64,000 bases of DNA from Niabella pedocola (GCF_021044425.1 NZ_JAJNEC010000004.1:744001-808000); one strand, 5' to 3'. Shown: positions 8,361-16,944, numbered from the stretch's first letter. Numbers and translations: made by a program. The notes: generated by a model not told the origin, from the letters alone.

Positions 8361-8773
8361 GGGTTTTTAATAATTGACCATAGAAATGCGCCCGGCATTA
8401 TCGGACCGGCATACAAATGTAAAAATTCAAAGAAACACCGGAATGCGATTATTCAACAACATACTAGTCTTTTAAACAAAGCAAAATAGACCTTTTCAAT
8501 AAAATGCCGGGGCATACGGTGATGTAGTTTTGTTTAACAAGAAGAAAAAAAGCCCATCGATATTTGTTATCAGGTTATCGTTGAGCACCTTTCGCATTTT
8601 TCCTATGCTTTTAAGAAACATTCCGGGTATGCACCCACTGCGTTGCTGATGAACGGGCCGGCACTATAGCGAACCAATCCCGATTGATGCGTACCCGACA
8701 GACTGCACCATTCCAGGCAGGCTGAAACAACGTTTCCGGAAACAGCGCAACGCATGCATCACAGCCTACGCAG
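8361..8773. other. Intergenic stretch, no gene seen
   Basis: About 410 bases between the AraC regulator and the antiporter. I see no reading frame with protein-like composition and no clear hairpin or repeat. It should hold the promoter of the regulator/monooxygenase pair near 8361-8500, but no consensus TAnnTTTG box stood out. Confidence 0.5.
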
Positions 8774-10345
8774 CTAAGACAATTTCAGTTTCTCTTCCTC
8801 CAGGTCCAGCTGCATAAGCTGACGCCGGATCACTTCCTCATCTGTCTTCAGATCCTTATTCCATTCATGCAGCCAGTCACGCTGCTTATCCAGCATTTCC
8901 AGGTATACATTCCGGCAAACCATATTCAGTTGTTCATTGCCGCTGAGTTCCTTTTTTTGCTTCCAGGCCTGGGCTATTTTCTGCAGGGCCGGTTGTGTAT
9001 CTAATTCAACGGCATAATGCTGCCGGAGGTATTCCAAGCTTTGATCGGCCAGTTTCCGACTGAGCATTTTATGTTCGGCTTCGTGTGTAGGATGATGGTC
9101 CGGATCCTCCAGCTGCAACAGTTTTATAAACCAGGGCATGGTTAATCCCTGAACCACCAGTGTAAGCAATATAACGATAAAGGTAATAAAGAGAATCAGG
9201 TTCCGTTGGGGAAAAGGAATATCCGTTCCCGTGATCATCACCGGTATGGACAGCGCCGCTGCCAGCGACACCACACCACGCATGCCAGACCAGCCGAAGA
9301 TAAACGGCCCCTTCCAGTTCCGGGGCGCCCCGGCCGTGGTAATATACCGGCTGATAAAAATGGTAAAGGCAATGGCCCCGTATGCCGACAACAAACGCCC
9401 TACAATTAATACAACAGTGATCAGCACCCCATAGCCGATCGCCTCCTTCATGCTCACCGTACCAAGCCCGCTGGAAATTGCCGGCAATGCCAGTCCGATC
9501 AGCATAAACACCAGTCCGTTTAGCACAAATCCCAGGGCAGACCAAACACTGGTAACCCGCAGCCGGCTGCTGCTGTTCATGATCCGGTGCTGGTGCGTAG
9601 ACAGGAATAAACCGCCGCTCACAACCGCCAGTACGCCTGATACGTGTATCGACTCTGCCGCCAGGTACATCGCATACGGTGCTAACAGGGTAAATACCAG
9701 GTCGATGTTGACATCCGTAGGCAGCCAGCGGTGCATCAGGTAAAATACCAGGGCAACAGCCAGACCCATTGCAATGCCGCCCAGTATCACCCCAAAAAAG
9801 CTGAACGCAGCATCCCGGAATATAAAATGACCGGTTTCCACGGCTATCAGTGCAAAACGGAATACGATCAAACTGGAGGCATCGTTTAAAAGGCTTTCCC
9901 CTTCAACGATCGCTTCCAGCGCCTTGGGTACTTTTACCGATTTCATGATCGCAGACGCACTCACCGCATCGGGAGGCGATACAATGCCGCCCAGTAAAAA
10001 GCCCAGCGCCAGGCTGAAGCCGGGGATAAAACTACTGGCCACCCAGGCCACTACCAATGAGGTGAGCAGCACGATCAGGAATGCAAAACTGCTGATGATG
10101 CGCCGGAACCGCCAGAACTCTTTCCAGGAGGTTTGCCAGGCTGCCTCATACAACAGCGGAGGCAGGAAAATCAGGAAAATCAATTCAGGGTTGATCTCTA
10201 CCACCGGGATGGCCGGAATCAGGCTCAGGAGCAAACCGCCCAGCACCAATACGATCGGATAGGCTACACGGATACGCTTTGCCAGCATAATGAGCAACAT
10301 GATGAACAAAACCAGCAGCAGGTAAAAAGGAAACTGATGTAACAT
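8774..10345 (-). CDS. Na+/H+ antiporter, CPA1 (NhaP/YjcE-like) family
   Basis: A 523-residue membrane antiporter that exchanges Na+ (or K+) for protons. About twelve membrane helices fill residues 1-400. The ion-binding region is visible as GGIVSPPDAVSA (D126) and EGESLLNDASSLIVF (N154-D155), the standard CPA1 motifs; a later FGWSGMRGVVSLAAALSIP block is also typical. The C-terminal ~120 residues are a charged cytoplasmic tail (HHPTHEAEHKMLSRKLADQS to LDLEEEKLKLS). The start is ATG at 10345. It is monocistronic and complete. Confidence 0.93.
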   Translation of the reverse strand: MLHQFPFYLLLVLFIMLLIMLAKRIRVAYPIVLVLGGLLLSLIPAIPVVEINPELIFLIFLPPLLYEAAWQTSWKEFWRFRRIISSFAFLIVLLTSLVVAWVASSFIPGFSLALGFLLGGIVSPPDAVSASAIMKSVKVPKALEAIVEGESLLNDASSLIVFRFALIAVETGHFIFRDAAFSFFGVILGGIAMGLAVALVFYLMHRWLPTDVNIDLVFTLLAPYAMYLAAESIHVSGVLAVVSGGLFLSTHQHRIMNSSSRLRVTSVWSALGFVLNGLVFMLIGLALPAISSGLGTVSMKEAIGYGVLITVVLIVGRLLSAYGAIAFTIFISRYITTAGAPRNWKGPFIFGWSGMRGVVSLAAALSIPVMITGTDIPFPQRNLILFITFIVILLTLVVQGLTMPWFIKLLQLEDPDHHPTHEAEHKMLSRKLADQSLEYLRQHYAVELDTQPALQKIAQAWKQKKELSGNEQLNMVCRNVYLEMLDKQRDWLHEWNKDLKTDEEVIRRQLMQLDLEEEKLKLS

Positions 10346-10507
10346 GCACTGAATCTACAAAAAACCAGGGAAACGAACACAAGGAACCCTTTTTTTCACT
10401 GCCGGCGGCAGGCAGGCAATGCACCCACTATGTTTTCCGGGATCCGGAATCTTTCCGGCAGCCAGTTGTTAAGGCAATGCGGTATGGATGAGGCAACAGC
10501 CCTGCCC

Positions 10508-10621
10508 TTATCGCCTCAAAAATTTATAGATCGCGAAACCCGCAGCCGCAAGTACAACCAGGCATATCGTGGACCAGGCAAAATAAGAAAAAGAAGGGGC
10601 AAGCAGATAGACCATATCCAT
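10508..10621 (-). CDS. 37-residue single-span membrane peptide
   Basis: A short frame starting MDMVYLLAPSFSYFAWS, with one hydrophobic helix (TICLVVLAAAGFAIYKF) and a basic end (LRR). The positive-inside pattern and the clean stop make it a plausible small membrane protein, with its C terminus in the cytoplasm. It was found by reading the frames by eye. It has no recognisable family. Possible partners are unknown; it lies 160 bp upstream of the antiporter on the same strand. Confidence 0.5.
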   Translation of the reverse strand: MDMVYLLAPSFSYFAWSTICLVVLAAAGFAIYKFLRR

Positions 10622-10800
10622 AATCTCGTTTTTCCAAAACTAACCAATAAATCGGAATGCCCATCACCAGCCGGTGTGCAGCAAACCTGCGGATGCATCA
10701 CCCCAAATTCCCGGAGCGTGCTGTGGCAGGTACCGGCAAGATGCTGCACGGCCAGGGCTTCGGCTTCATTTTCGGGCAATATGGCGATAATTGCGGGCAT

Positions 10801-10920
10801 TTCATCGAATAAATTCAAACGGGTACGGAATCCGAACTACTTTTATCACGGTTTAGAGGGCTTAAGAGGGCTGCAAGATCTTTCCAGATCATGGTATTCC
10901 CTCTTATTTTTTTATCCCCC
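10801..10920 (+). ncRNA. Putative small structured RNA ending in a terminator (copy 2)
   Basis: Related to the element at 3601: the same TTCATCGAAT start, GGTTTAGAGGGCTTAAGAGGG, GATCTTTCCAGATC and TATTCCCTCTTATTTTTTT. The stem AAGAGGG/CCCTCTT is perfect and directly precedes a T run, and GATCT-TTCC-AGATC forms an inner hairpin. The inner stem differs from copy 1, where GTTG/CAAC can pair instead, so the fold is partly kept while the sequence changes. No plus-strand gene follows; the next gene is the minus-strand receiver protein at 11152. Confidence 0.5.
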
Positions 10921-11122
10921 TGCCCCGCCAACGATCTGTTTTTTGAGCCATCACAGCGGAGCTATTCCATTAAAGTATTTATTGTTATCACCGGAGCGCG
11001 TTATATTAATTATTTTACCCGAGCCGGAAATATAGGATCAGGGCATTTCCGTCTATCACCATGCTGATGTATGCCATCTCCGTCTGATGGCTAAAGGATT
11101 GATTCCGGATCGCTTGTTTTAA

Positions 11123-11139
11123 TACAGGTATCACCTGTA
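11123..11139. other. Short perfect inverted repeat downstream of the receiver gene
   Basis: TACAGGT (11123-11129) and ACCTGTA (11133-11139) are separated by three bases, 13 bp past the stop of the 11152 gene. No T run follows on the minus strand, so it may be a 3' stabilising hairpin rather than an intrinsic terminator. Confidence 0.35.
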
Positions 11140-11151
11140 AAGACAGGACTT

Positions 11152-11673
11152 TCAGGCAGTCCGGTAGTTTCCGGAGTCCTTAATGGACTGGATCGTATGT
11201 AGCAGGTTCCTGTTTTCTGTTTTTGAGAAAACAGCAACCACATTGCTCTTCAGCATTTCCCTTTTCATATGCTCATCCTCACTGGAGGTGTAGCCAAAGA
11301 CCTTGATCGTCGGAAACCGCTTGGATAAACGTTTTGCCGTAGACAGTCCATTCATAACCGGCATTTCCAGATCCAGAATACAGATATCCGGAAGCATCGA
11401 GGAGGTTTCGATCTGGCGGATCAGGTCCTGCCCGTTGTACGCCAGGCATACCAACTCGAGGGCCGCATTCCGGTTGATCAGTAATCCCCAGATCTTGTGC
11501 TGAACGGCACTGTCATCAGCAATTGCAATCGTGATCTTTTTTGATGAACGCAGACCACTGTCTGAAAGACGGGCTCCATCTTCGAATGACGGATTTTGCA
11601 CGTAAAAATCAGCCTCTCTGTTTTTGTCCCGTGATACCGGTTCTGATACTTCCTGTCCCTTTTGTATATCCAT
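11152..11673 (-). CDS. Single-domain response regulator with N-terminal extension
   Basis: A 173-residue protein: ~45 charged, probably disordered residues, then one receiver (REC) domain. The acidic pair is D53-D54, the phospho-acceptor is D101 in ILDLEMPVMNG, with T129 (GYTSSE) and K151 (FSKTE) completing the switch residues, so phosphorylation should work. There is no output domain; such proteins act by binding a partner or in phosphorelays. No histidine kinase is adjacent. A perfect 8-bp inverted repeat lies 45 bp upstream of the start (11718-11736). Confidence 0.88.
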   Translation of the reverse strand: MDIQKGQEVSEPVSRDKNREADFYVQNPSFEDGARLSDSGLRSSKKITIAIADDSAVQHKIWGLLINRNAALELVCLAYNGQDLIRQIETSSMLPDICILDLEMPVMNGLSTAKRLSKRFPTIKVFGYTSSEDEHMKREMLKSNVVAVFSKTENRNLLHTIQSIKDSGNYRTA

Positions 11674-11717
11674 TTTTACAAAACTTATAGGGTTATAACC
11701 TAAGCATAACCATTAAG

Positions 11718-11736
11718 ATGCGATATTTTATCGCAT
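11718..11736. promoter_or_regulatory. Perfect 8-bp inverted repeat upstream of response regulator
   Basis: ATGCGATA-TTT-TATCGCAT, 45 bp upstream of the receiver gene's ATG. The position and symmetry fit an operator or a leader hairpin; no second copy was noticed in the window. Confidence 0.4.
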
Positions 11737-11956
11737 GCATTTTAAACTTCTGGATTAGGGGCAAGAATGGGAGCGGCGGAAAAAGTGGCTACCGGACTGT
11801 ATGATCCAAAAACCTACCTGTGAACAATGCACTCCCCTTTGAGCGTTACACCGGATTACGAAGCAAAAATCGTACCTGTATTTTTCAAAAGCGATATAAT
11901 CGCCGATACCAGATGATTGGTTTGGAAACAAAACTATGCGCAACCCGATTGCCGGC

Positions 11957-12010
11957 CAAAAAAGGGCCTACAAAAATTCCGGAAATTTGTCAGCTTCCGT
12001 GCTCATCACA
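11957..12010. repeat. Dispersed ~50-bp element, copy A
   Basis: The plus strand reads AAAAAAGGGCCTACAAAAAT then TCCGGAAATTTGTCAG, and ends near GCTCATCACAAAAA. A related stretch lies at 14399-14450. It adjoins the terminator of the thrombospondin-type protein gene. Confidence 0.4.
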
Positions 12011-12036
12011 AAAAAAGGGGCGCTGATGCGCCCTCT
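12009..12036 (-). terminator. Intrinsic terminator of the 12067-13764 gene
   Basis: On the minus strand GAGGGCGC-ATCA-GCGCCCC is followed by a run of seven or more Ts, 30 bp after the stop codon. Confidence 0.8.
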
Positions 12037-12066
12037 TTAAACTGAAAATTGCACGACGAAAAATTT

Positions 12067-13764
12067 TTATTCCGGAACGACCGCCACCACTTTAGAAAAA
12101 GCCTTCGCACCGTCTTTATTTACCTGAACTACCCGTATATACAGCTTACCGTCAGCAGCGCTCAGTGTTTCATTTTTTGTACATCCCGAATAAAAAAGCG
12201 CTCCGCCCAACAATACGGTGAGGATACAGGATACCCGGCGCTTGCGGTTGACGCATGCACCCAAACCACCCATCGCCAGCAATCCGATACCCAGTACCGC
12301 TGCCAGTTCGCCTGGCCGCTCTTTGCTGAACCGGTAATGCAGGGCCTGTACAGCTGTTCCGTTTTCGGCCAGGGTTTTAACCGTTCCGATCGTAGTAAAG
12401 GTATTGCCATCAGCAGATGCCTCAATGTCAAAATGATCATTATCGGTTTCGGTTTCGGTGGTCCAGTTCACTACCAGTTCATTATTTTTAAACACTGCAC
12501 TAACCAGTCCGAATGTTGCCGGCAGGGCCTGGGAAAACGTAACGGTATAGGTAGCATCGGCACTTCTTACGGATGTTCCGTTAACGGCATACCTGAAGCT
12601 GGTTGTTGTAGTGCCTCCCGGAGTACCGGGTCCCGGCGCGATGGACAGCAGCGCGGGGTCGTAGTTTGCAATCACATACCCGCCGGCGTCCATATCATCT
12701 ACCGTAATTACATGCCCGCCATACGTAAGTATAAAGCCGTTGGTGGGCAGGCTGGTAATGGTGGCGCTACGCCCCTTCCAGTTAACCTGGGTGCCACCGG
12801 TTTCCGTATTACTGCTCCCCTCCAATGGTTTGTCGGTCAGGTTGGTGGCTACAGGTGCGCCCGTAACCGTTTTTGTAACCGGGTAAGCAACCGGGTCGCA
12901 GGCATTCACACCGGCAACATAAGCCGTACCGGGCAGCTGGCCGGTTGCTCCCGCAACCAGGGGCACGCCGTTCGCATCCACGCCACCGGTCAGCCGGAGG
13001 CTGACATTAAGATTGGCCGTGGTAAAACTGGCGGTGCCTTCAATGGCATCCGGACAACCATCGTTATCGCTGTCTGTATCAAACTTATTAAGGATCCCAT
13101 CTCCATCGGTATCGCCGCAGTCCTGGAAATCGGCCCCAAATACAAAATTGCAATAGAACTCAGCTGCAAGGTATTTAAAGGATACACTGCTGAATGTTCC
13201 CATAAGCCGTACAATGGCATATCCTTCCCTTCCGGTGATCTGCCTGGAATTATCCAGCGTTACTCCTTTTGACCACTCAATCTGGATATCGTTGTCGAAC
13301 TGGATCGGAACAGCAGTATTCCCATTTCCGATCGATGCGAATACCAGCACCGGGTTGGTCATCGGGCTGGCAAAGCTGAGGGTATTATTGGTTACCTGGG
13401 TATTCTGGATCGTAGGATTTACGCTGGGCACGCCATAACTTGAGGGAAAAGTTCCGGCGGAAAACAATGCCCCTGTAGCACCAATAGGCGATGAAGAAGT
13501 ATAGGCATATCCGATCCCGTTAATGGTTCCGGTAGCCGTATACGGACCACCGCCCGGGTTACTGATGACGGGCGCGCCCGACCAGAAAAAGTTGGATTTG
13601 TTGCACTCATTCACATCCAGGATGCCATCGTTATCGTCATCCTGATCTATGGAGTTGACAATCCCGTCTCCGTCAGGATCATCACCGGGTCCATACTGGC
13701 TGTATAAAGGTGTGTTAAAGAATAAAACAATAAGCAGTGTAAAAAAACAGTTCATAAGCTTCAT
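12067..13764 (-). CDS. Exported thrombospondin type 3 repeat protein with two C-terminal membrane helices
   Basis: A 565-residue surface or envelope protein. A signal peptide (1-22, ending PLYSQ) is followed by a calcium-binding DxDxDG repeat (DPDGDGIVNSIDQDDDNDG, about 29-50), a beta-rich domain, a second repeat (DTDGDGILNKFDTDSDNDG, about 219-240) and a fibronectin-III-like segment (NNELVVNWTTETETDNDHFDIEAS). The end is unusual: PGELAAVLGIGLLAMGGLG then NRKRR, a second hydrophobic stretch ending FYSGC and a ~34-residue soluble tail. The PxE-helix-Arg cluster resembles sorting signals of the PEP-CTERM kind, but it is followed by another helix. No T9SS tail is seen. Function is unknown; adhesion or matrix binding is usual for such repeats. 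Confidence 0.8.
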   Translation of the reverse strand: MKLMNCFFTLLIVLFFNTPLYSQYGPGDDPDGDGIVNSIDQDDDNDGILDVNECNKSNFFWSGAPVISNPGGGPYTATGTINGIGYAYTSSSPIGATGALFSAGTFPSSYGVPSVNPTIQNTQVTNNTLSFASPMTNPVLVFASIGNGNTAVPIQFDNDIQIEWSKGVTLDNSRQITGREGYAIVRLMGTFSSVSFKYLAAEFYCNFVFGADFQDCGDTDGDGILNKFDTDSDNDGCPDAIEGTASFTTANLNVSLRLTGGVDANGVPLVAGATGQLPGTAYVAGVNACDPVAYPVTKTVTGAPVATNLTDKPLEGSSNTETGGTQVNWKGRSATITSLPTNGFILTYGGHVITVDDMDAGGYVIANYDPALLSIAPGPGTPGGTTTTSFRYAVNGTSVRSADATYTVTFSQALPATFGLVSAVFKNNELVVNWTTETETDNDHFDIEASADGNTFTTIGTVKTLAENGTAVQALHYRFSKERPGELAAVLGIGLLAMGGLGACVNRKRRVSCILTVLLGGALFYSGCTKNETLSAADGKLYIRVVQVNKDGAKAFSKVVAVVPE

Positions 13765-13944
13765 AAAATTTACTTTAGAGGTTTAAAATAGAGGCATCAG
13801 TATACCATATGCGATCAATGCAGCATATTTGGCCAGCCGGTTGCTTCAAAGGCAACCAAAAATAAATGAACGTTATTCCCGGCAATTGTTCCATGTATAT
13901 CCAGTTTGCGTTTAGCCTTTATATTCCTGCTCCGGGGCCGGGCA

Positions 13945-14178
13945 TTACATCCCGGTTGCCCCGGAGCAGCCGGATGGCGTCCAGCGATCGTTGCACATTC
14001 CCGATCTTAAAATTTGCAGTTTGTATTTTGGTTGCGACCCCGGGGTTTTGAGCTGTCGCTTATAAAAATTGTCGAAACCGCATACCTGGTTTTTTTGGAC
14101 ACTAGCGGTGAGCGTTCCGGACAACAGCAACAGCAATACTGCCAGAAATGAACTATTGCTCTTAAAAAAAGTGCTCAT
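13945..14178 (-). CDS. Possible small exported protein
   Basis: A 77-79 residue frame with a convincing signal peptide (MSTFFKSNSSFLAVLLLLLS, GTLTASVQ) and a short mature part with three Cys and many basic residues. The start at 14178 (MSTFF) is preferred over 14184 (MLMST). No family is recognised. The mature part includes the repeated motif at 14016-14041, so the C-terminal half may be non-genic. It lies 180 bp upstream of the thrombospondin-type gene on the same strand and could be a leader gene or a decayed paralogue of it. Confidence 0.35.
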   Translation of the reverse strand: MSTFFKSNSSFLAVLLLLLSGTLTASVQKNQVCGFDNFYKRQLKTPGSQPKYKLQILRSGMCNDRWTPSGCSGATGM

Positions 14179-14184
14179 AAGCAT

Positions 14185-14585
14185 AATTCAGGCTTCATGT
14201 GATACAAAATAAAAGATCCATCCTCCAGGAACGCCGCGTGAACACTGTGGCAATGTCCGTGCTCCGCCAAAGGATTATGGTACAACTGATTTATGGCAAC
14301 TGCGGAGATTTCAAACTTTACTAAAGGGCGTTTGAAGTAATAGCAGGTGATCAATGACCGGGCGCAGGTGCGAAACTATCCGGGCAACCGGTTGTAAACA
14401 AAAAAAAGGCTACTAAAATTCCGGAAATCCGGCAGAACTGTCAAATCACAAAAACACAATTTATTAATAGTAAGCATTTTATAAAAACCAGAAATTCACA
14501 ATACAATAATCAACCTTTTCAAACTGTTCCCCGGATACACACACTTATTTAAAAAGAAAGAGTCTTAATATCATTTAAAAGCCGC
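14185..14585. other. AT-rich intergenic stretch
   Basis: No gene is supported. It carries copy B of the dispersed element (14399-14450) and an AT-rich region before 14586. Confidence 0.45.
14399..14450. repeat. Dispersed ~50-bp element, copy B
   Basis: The plus strand reads AAAAAAAAGGCTACTAAAAT then TCCGGAAATCCGGCAG and ends TCAAATCACAAAAAC, matching 11957-12010 with scattered differences. Seen from the minus strand both copies read GTGAT..GACA..ATTTCCGGAATTTTwGTAG followed by a T run. Confidence 0.4.
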
Positions 14586-14813
14586 ATGAATCTTTTATCC
14601 ATCGGAATGGTGCAGGATTTTACCGGCCTACCAATGATGTATATCGGTAATTATAAAGAAGCGAGTAAAGAGATTGTCTGTTTTTATAAAGGCATTCGCT
14701 TATCACCGGCAAAGATGCGCCGGTTAACACAGGCAACCGGTGATGCCCGATCTGATGGGGATTTATTGAATCATGCACCCGTACGGTTTTATATACATGC
14801 CCAAACGCAATAA
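14586..14813 (+). CDS. Doubtful 75-residue open frame
   Basis: The frame starts MNLLSIGMVQDFTGLPMMYI and includes a basic middle (KGIRLSPAKMRRLTQ). It has no recognisable domain, signal peptide or neighbour link and converges with the gene ending at 14823. It may be real but the support is only its ATG and length. Confidence 0.2.
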   Translation: MNLLSIGMVQDFTGLPMMYIGNYKEASKEIVCFYKGIRLSPAKMRRLTQATGDARSDGDLLNHAPVRFYIHAQTQ

Positions 14814-14822
14814 AAGCGGTTA

Positions 14823-16595
14823 CTATTGCTCCTGCAGCTTCTCGAGGTATTTCACAAAAACAGAAGGCGTTAACCCCGTAAACGTTTTAAATACAGCCGC
14901 AAACTGGCTGTGGGAAGAGAACCCTGCGGTGACCGCAAGTGCGCTGATCTTGTAATGCCTCCATTCCGGGTTGTTTTTCAATTTTTCAACGATATAGTTT
15001 ACCCGGAGTTCATTGATGTAGCTGGTAAAATCAGTCTTTTTATGCACCTTTATTAAATAAGACAGGTACTTGGTATTCGTGTTCAACCGGGTGGCCAGCG
15101 AAGAAAAGGAAAGTTCACTATCAAGGAACAGATCCGATTGCTGAAAATCCTCCAACCCCTTTAACAGTCTCCGCTCGGTTTCCTCGGGCATGATCCTTTT
15201 TTCCAGGGTGTTCAGACGATGCTTCGGGTTTTCCGTAACAGGCGGCAGCACGGCGGCCGGTTCCTGCACCATGGGTTTCCTATGTTCCTCCACAACCGGA
15301 CTTGTTTCCTGTACTGCCGGCCCGTTTTCTTTTTTACGCAATTGCTCCAGGATGGTTTCAAACTGCGCCAGTTGCAAGTGCTTTTTCCGATGGTACCATA
15401 CAAAAAAGGCAGCACCCGAAATCAGCAGCAATACGGCTGCCAGGATCATCCCTGTTTTTATATTACCGGCCTGCTCCGCCTTTATGCTCCTTTGTTCCAG
15501 CCGGCTATAGGTTTTGTCCAACAGTTCCGCTCTTTTATCCAGGAGCTCGCCGGTTACCGAATCTTTTTTTTCACGGGCGGCAGCCAGTTTTTCCGAGTCT
15601 TTTATCTTCGCGTAGTATTTTTTTGAGAGCGCATAAATCGCCTCCTTTATCTGTAAATACTGCGAGGCATCGGCTACCTGCTCCGCCTTATCCAGGTAAT
15701 GCTTCACACGCGGCAGGTTTCCATTCTCCAGTTCCGTTTCTGCCATGCCTTTATACAGCAATCCGGTTATATAATCATCCGGTATTCCGGCGCTCAGCGC
15801 TTCCGCCCGGTTATAATGTATTAGCGCGGTGTCATAGCTCTTCAGGGTACGGTAGTTATCGCCCAGGAGGCGCTCATTATTTCGGAGCAAAAAATCTCTC
15901 TTCGCTTTTAATTTATTAAAACTTCCTTCCGCCGCTTTCAGGTATTCAATTGCCTTCCGGTTGTGCTCCCCATCCATATTGCTAAAAGCCAGCTCCTGCA
16001 GCATTAACCCCCTGGTGTTGTTGGCTTGTTCAGGGTCCGCAATTTTAGGAATAATTTCCAGGGCCTTCTCCGAATATTCGCGAGCTTTGTTATAGAGTTC
16101 CGTCATACGGTATAAACCTGCCAGGTATCCGTTTGCCCTTGCCTGCCAGGCATAGTTACCCGTTTCCCCGGCCAGCTTTTCCAGCTTTTGCGCGTACTCA
16201 ATAGATTTTTCAATATCTTCCTTTTGCTGATACAGTCTTGCGATCAGCATCATACTGCGGATGCGAAACAGGACTTTGTGTGAGGCCTTGTGCAACGAAT
16301 CTGCAGCAGCCAGTGCCGCAGGCAGATTTTTTGGGGCTATTTCCTTTGAAATTTCATCATAAACTTTATCAAAAGCGCTCGAATCCTGGGCCTGAACATT
16401 CCGGCAGAGCACCAGCATTAAAAAGAAGCAGCAAAACAACCCACGGCTATACCCATCGTTCCTCCTCCGGGCCTTTGAATAAAGATTTATCTGACCGGCG
16501 TTTCCGCCAGCCCGGTCAAAAACACCATTCCTGTTTCTTTGCCCCGGTAGCAAATATTCAGGACACCCCTCTTCACGGTAGTCTGCACTGTTCAT
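14823..16595 (-). CDS. TPR-sensor AraC-type membrane regulator
   Basis: A one-protein sensor/regulator known from Bacteroidota. Order: signal or N-terminal hydrophobic segment (GLFCCFFLMLVLCRNVQAQ), about six TPR-like helix pairs (EKSIEYAQKLEKLAGETGNY onward) expected in the periplasm, a membrane helix (TGMILAAVLLLISGAAFFVWY, then HRKKH), a cytoplasmic linker, and a C-terminal AraC DNA-binding domain (LSFSSLATRLNTNTKYLSYLIKVH, ISALAVTAGFSSHSQFAAVFKTFTG). The 590-residue frame is listed in full, but its first ~45 residues are unlike a signal peptide. A later start, such as the Met at 16418 or an upstream TTG, is likely. An AGGAGG-like stretch near 16470 precedes an ATG in a different frame. 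Confidence 0.8.
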   Translation of the reverse strand: MNSADYREEGCPEYLLPGQRNRNGVFDRAGGNAGQINLYSKARRRNDGYSRGLFCCFFLMLVLCRNVQAQDSSAFDKVYDEISKEIAPKNLPAALAAADSLHKASHKVLFRIRSMMLIARLYQQKEDIEKSIEYAQKLEKLAGETGNYAWQARANGYLAGLYRMTELYNKAREYSEKALEIIPKIADPEQANNTRGLMLQELAFSNMDGEHNRKAIEYLKAAEGSFNKLKAKRDFLLRNNERLLGDNYRTLKSYDTALIHYNRAEALSAGIPDDYITGLLYKGMAETELENGNLPRVKHYLDKAEQVADASQYLQIKEAIYALSKKYYAKIKDSEKLAAAREKKDSVTGELLDKRAELLDKTYSRLEQRSIKAEQAGNIKTGMILAAVLLLISGAAFFVWYHRKKHLQLAQFETILEQLRKKENGPAVQETSPVVEEHRKPMVQEPAAVLPPVTENPKHRLNTLEKRIMPEETERRLLKGLEDFQQSDLFLDSELSFSSLATRLNTNTKYLSYLIKVHKKTDFTSYINELRVNYIVEKLKNNPEWRHYKISALAVTAGFSSHSQFAAVFKTFTGLTPSVFVKYLEKLQEQ

Positions 16596-16944
16596 CCGCA
16601 GTGATCATTTTGTTTGTACGAATAAAAATCTCCCCAATGTTATCGAATAAAATTCACAAAACATATAATTTTCAAATACAGCCAGCCAAATGTTTTATAC
16701 GCATCCGTATACGCGCCTGGATCCGCCGGGGCAACATATTCGACGCGATTTGTTTTACAGCTATATCGGATCATCCTTTGTCCAGGGCAAATGCCGCAGG
16801 CACTTATGACCACAGCAGGCACAATTCAACCGCTCAAACCCCCACTTCATTACAGCAATTGGCTTATTCATACTGGCGGATAACCAATAACAACGGCAAC
16901 CCGTTATTTTTATACGAAGCGTTTAAAAAACACCTGTAACATTT
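16596..16944. other. Divergent intergenic region, no gene seen
   Basis: About 350 bases between the minus-strand regulator and the plus-strand lipoprotein at 16945. It should contain both promoters. The open frames in it show no protein features. Confidence 0.5.

Noticed and set aside
10622..10818. Minus-strand frame MPAIIAILPENEAEALAVQHLAG and on
   Set aside because: No family, unusual Cys/His content, a start that overlaps the RNA-like element, and it runs out of frame over the better-supported 37-residue gene.
12049..13272. 407-codon plus-strand frame
   Set aside because: It is antisense to the TSP3 protein gene, whose signal peptide, calcium repeats and terminator support the minus strand.
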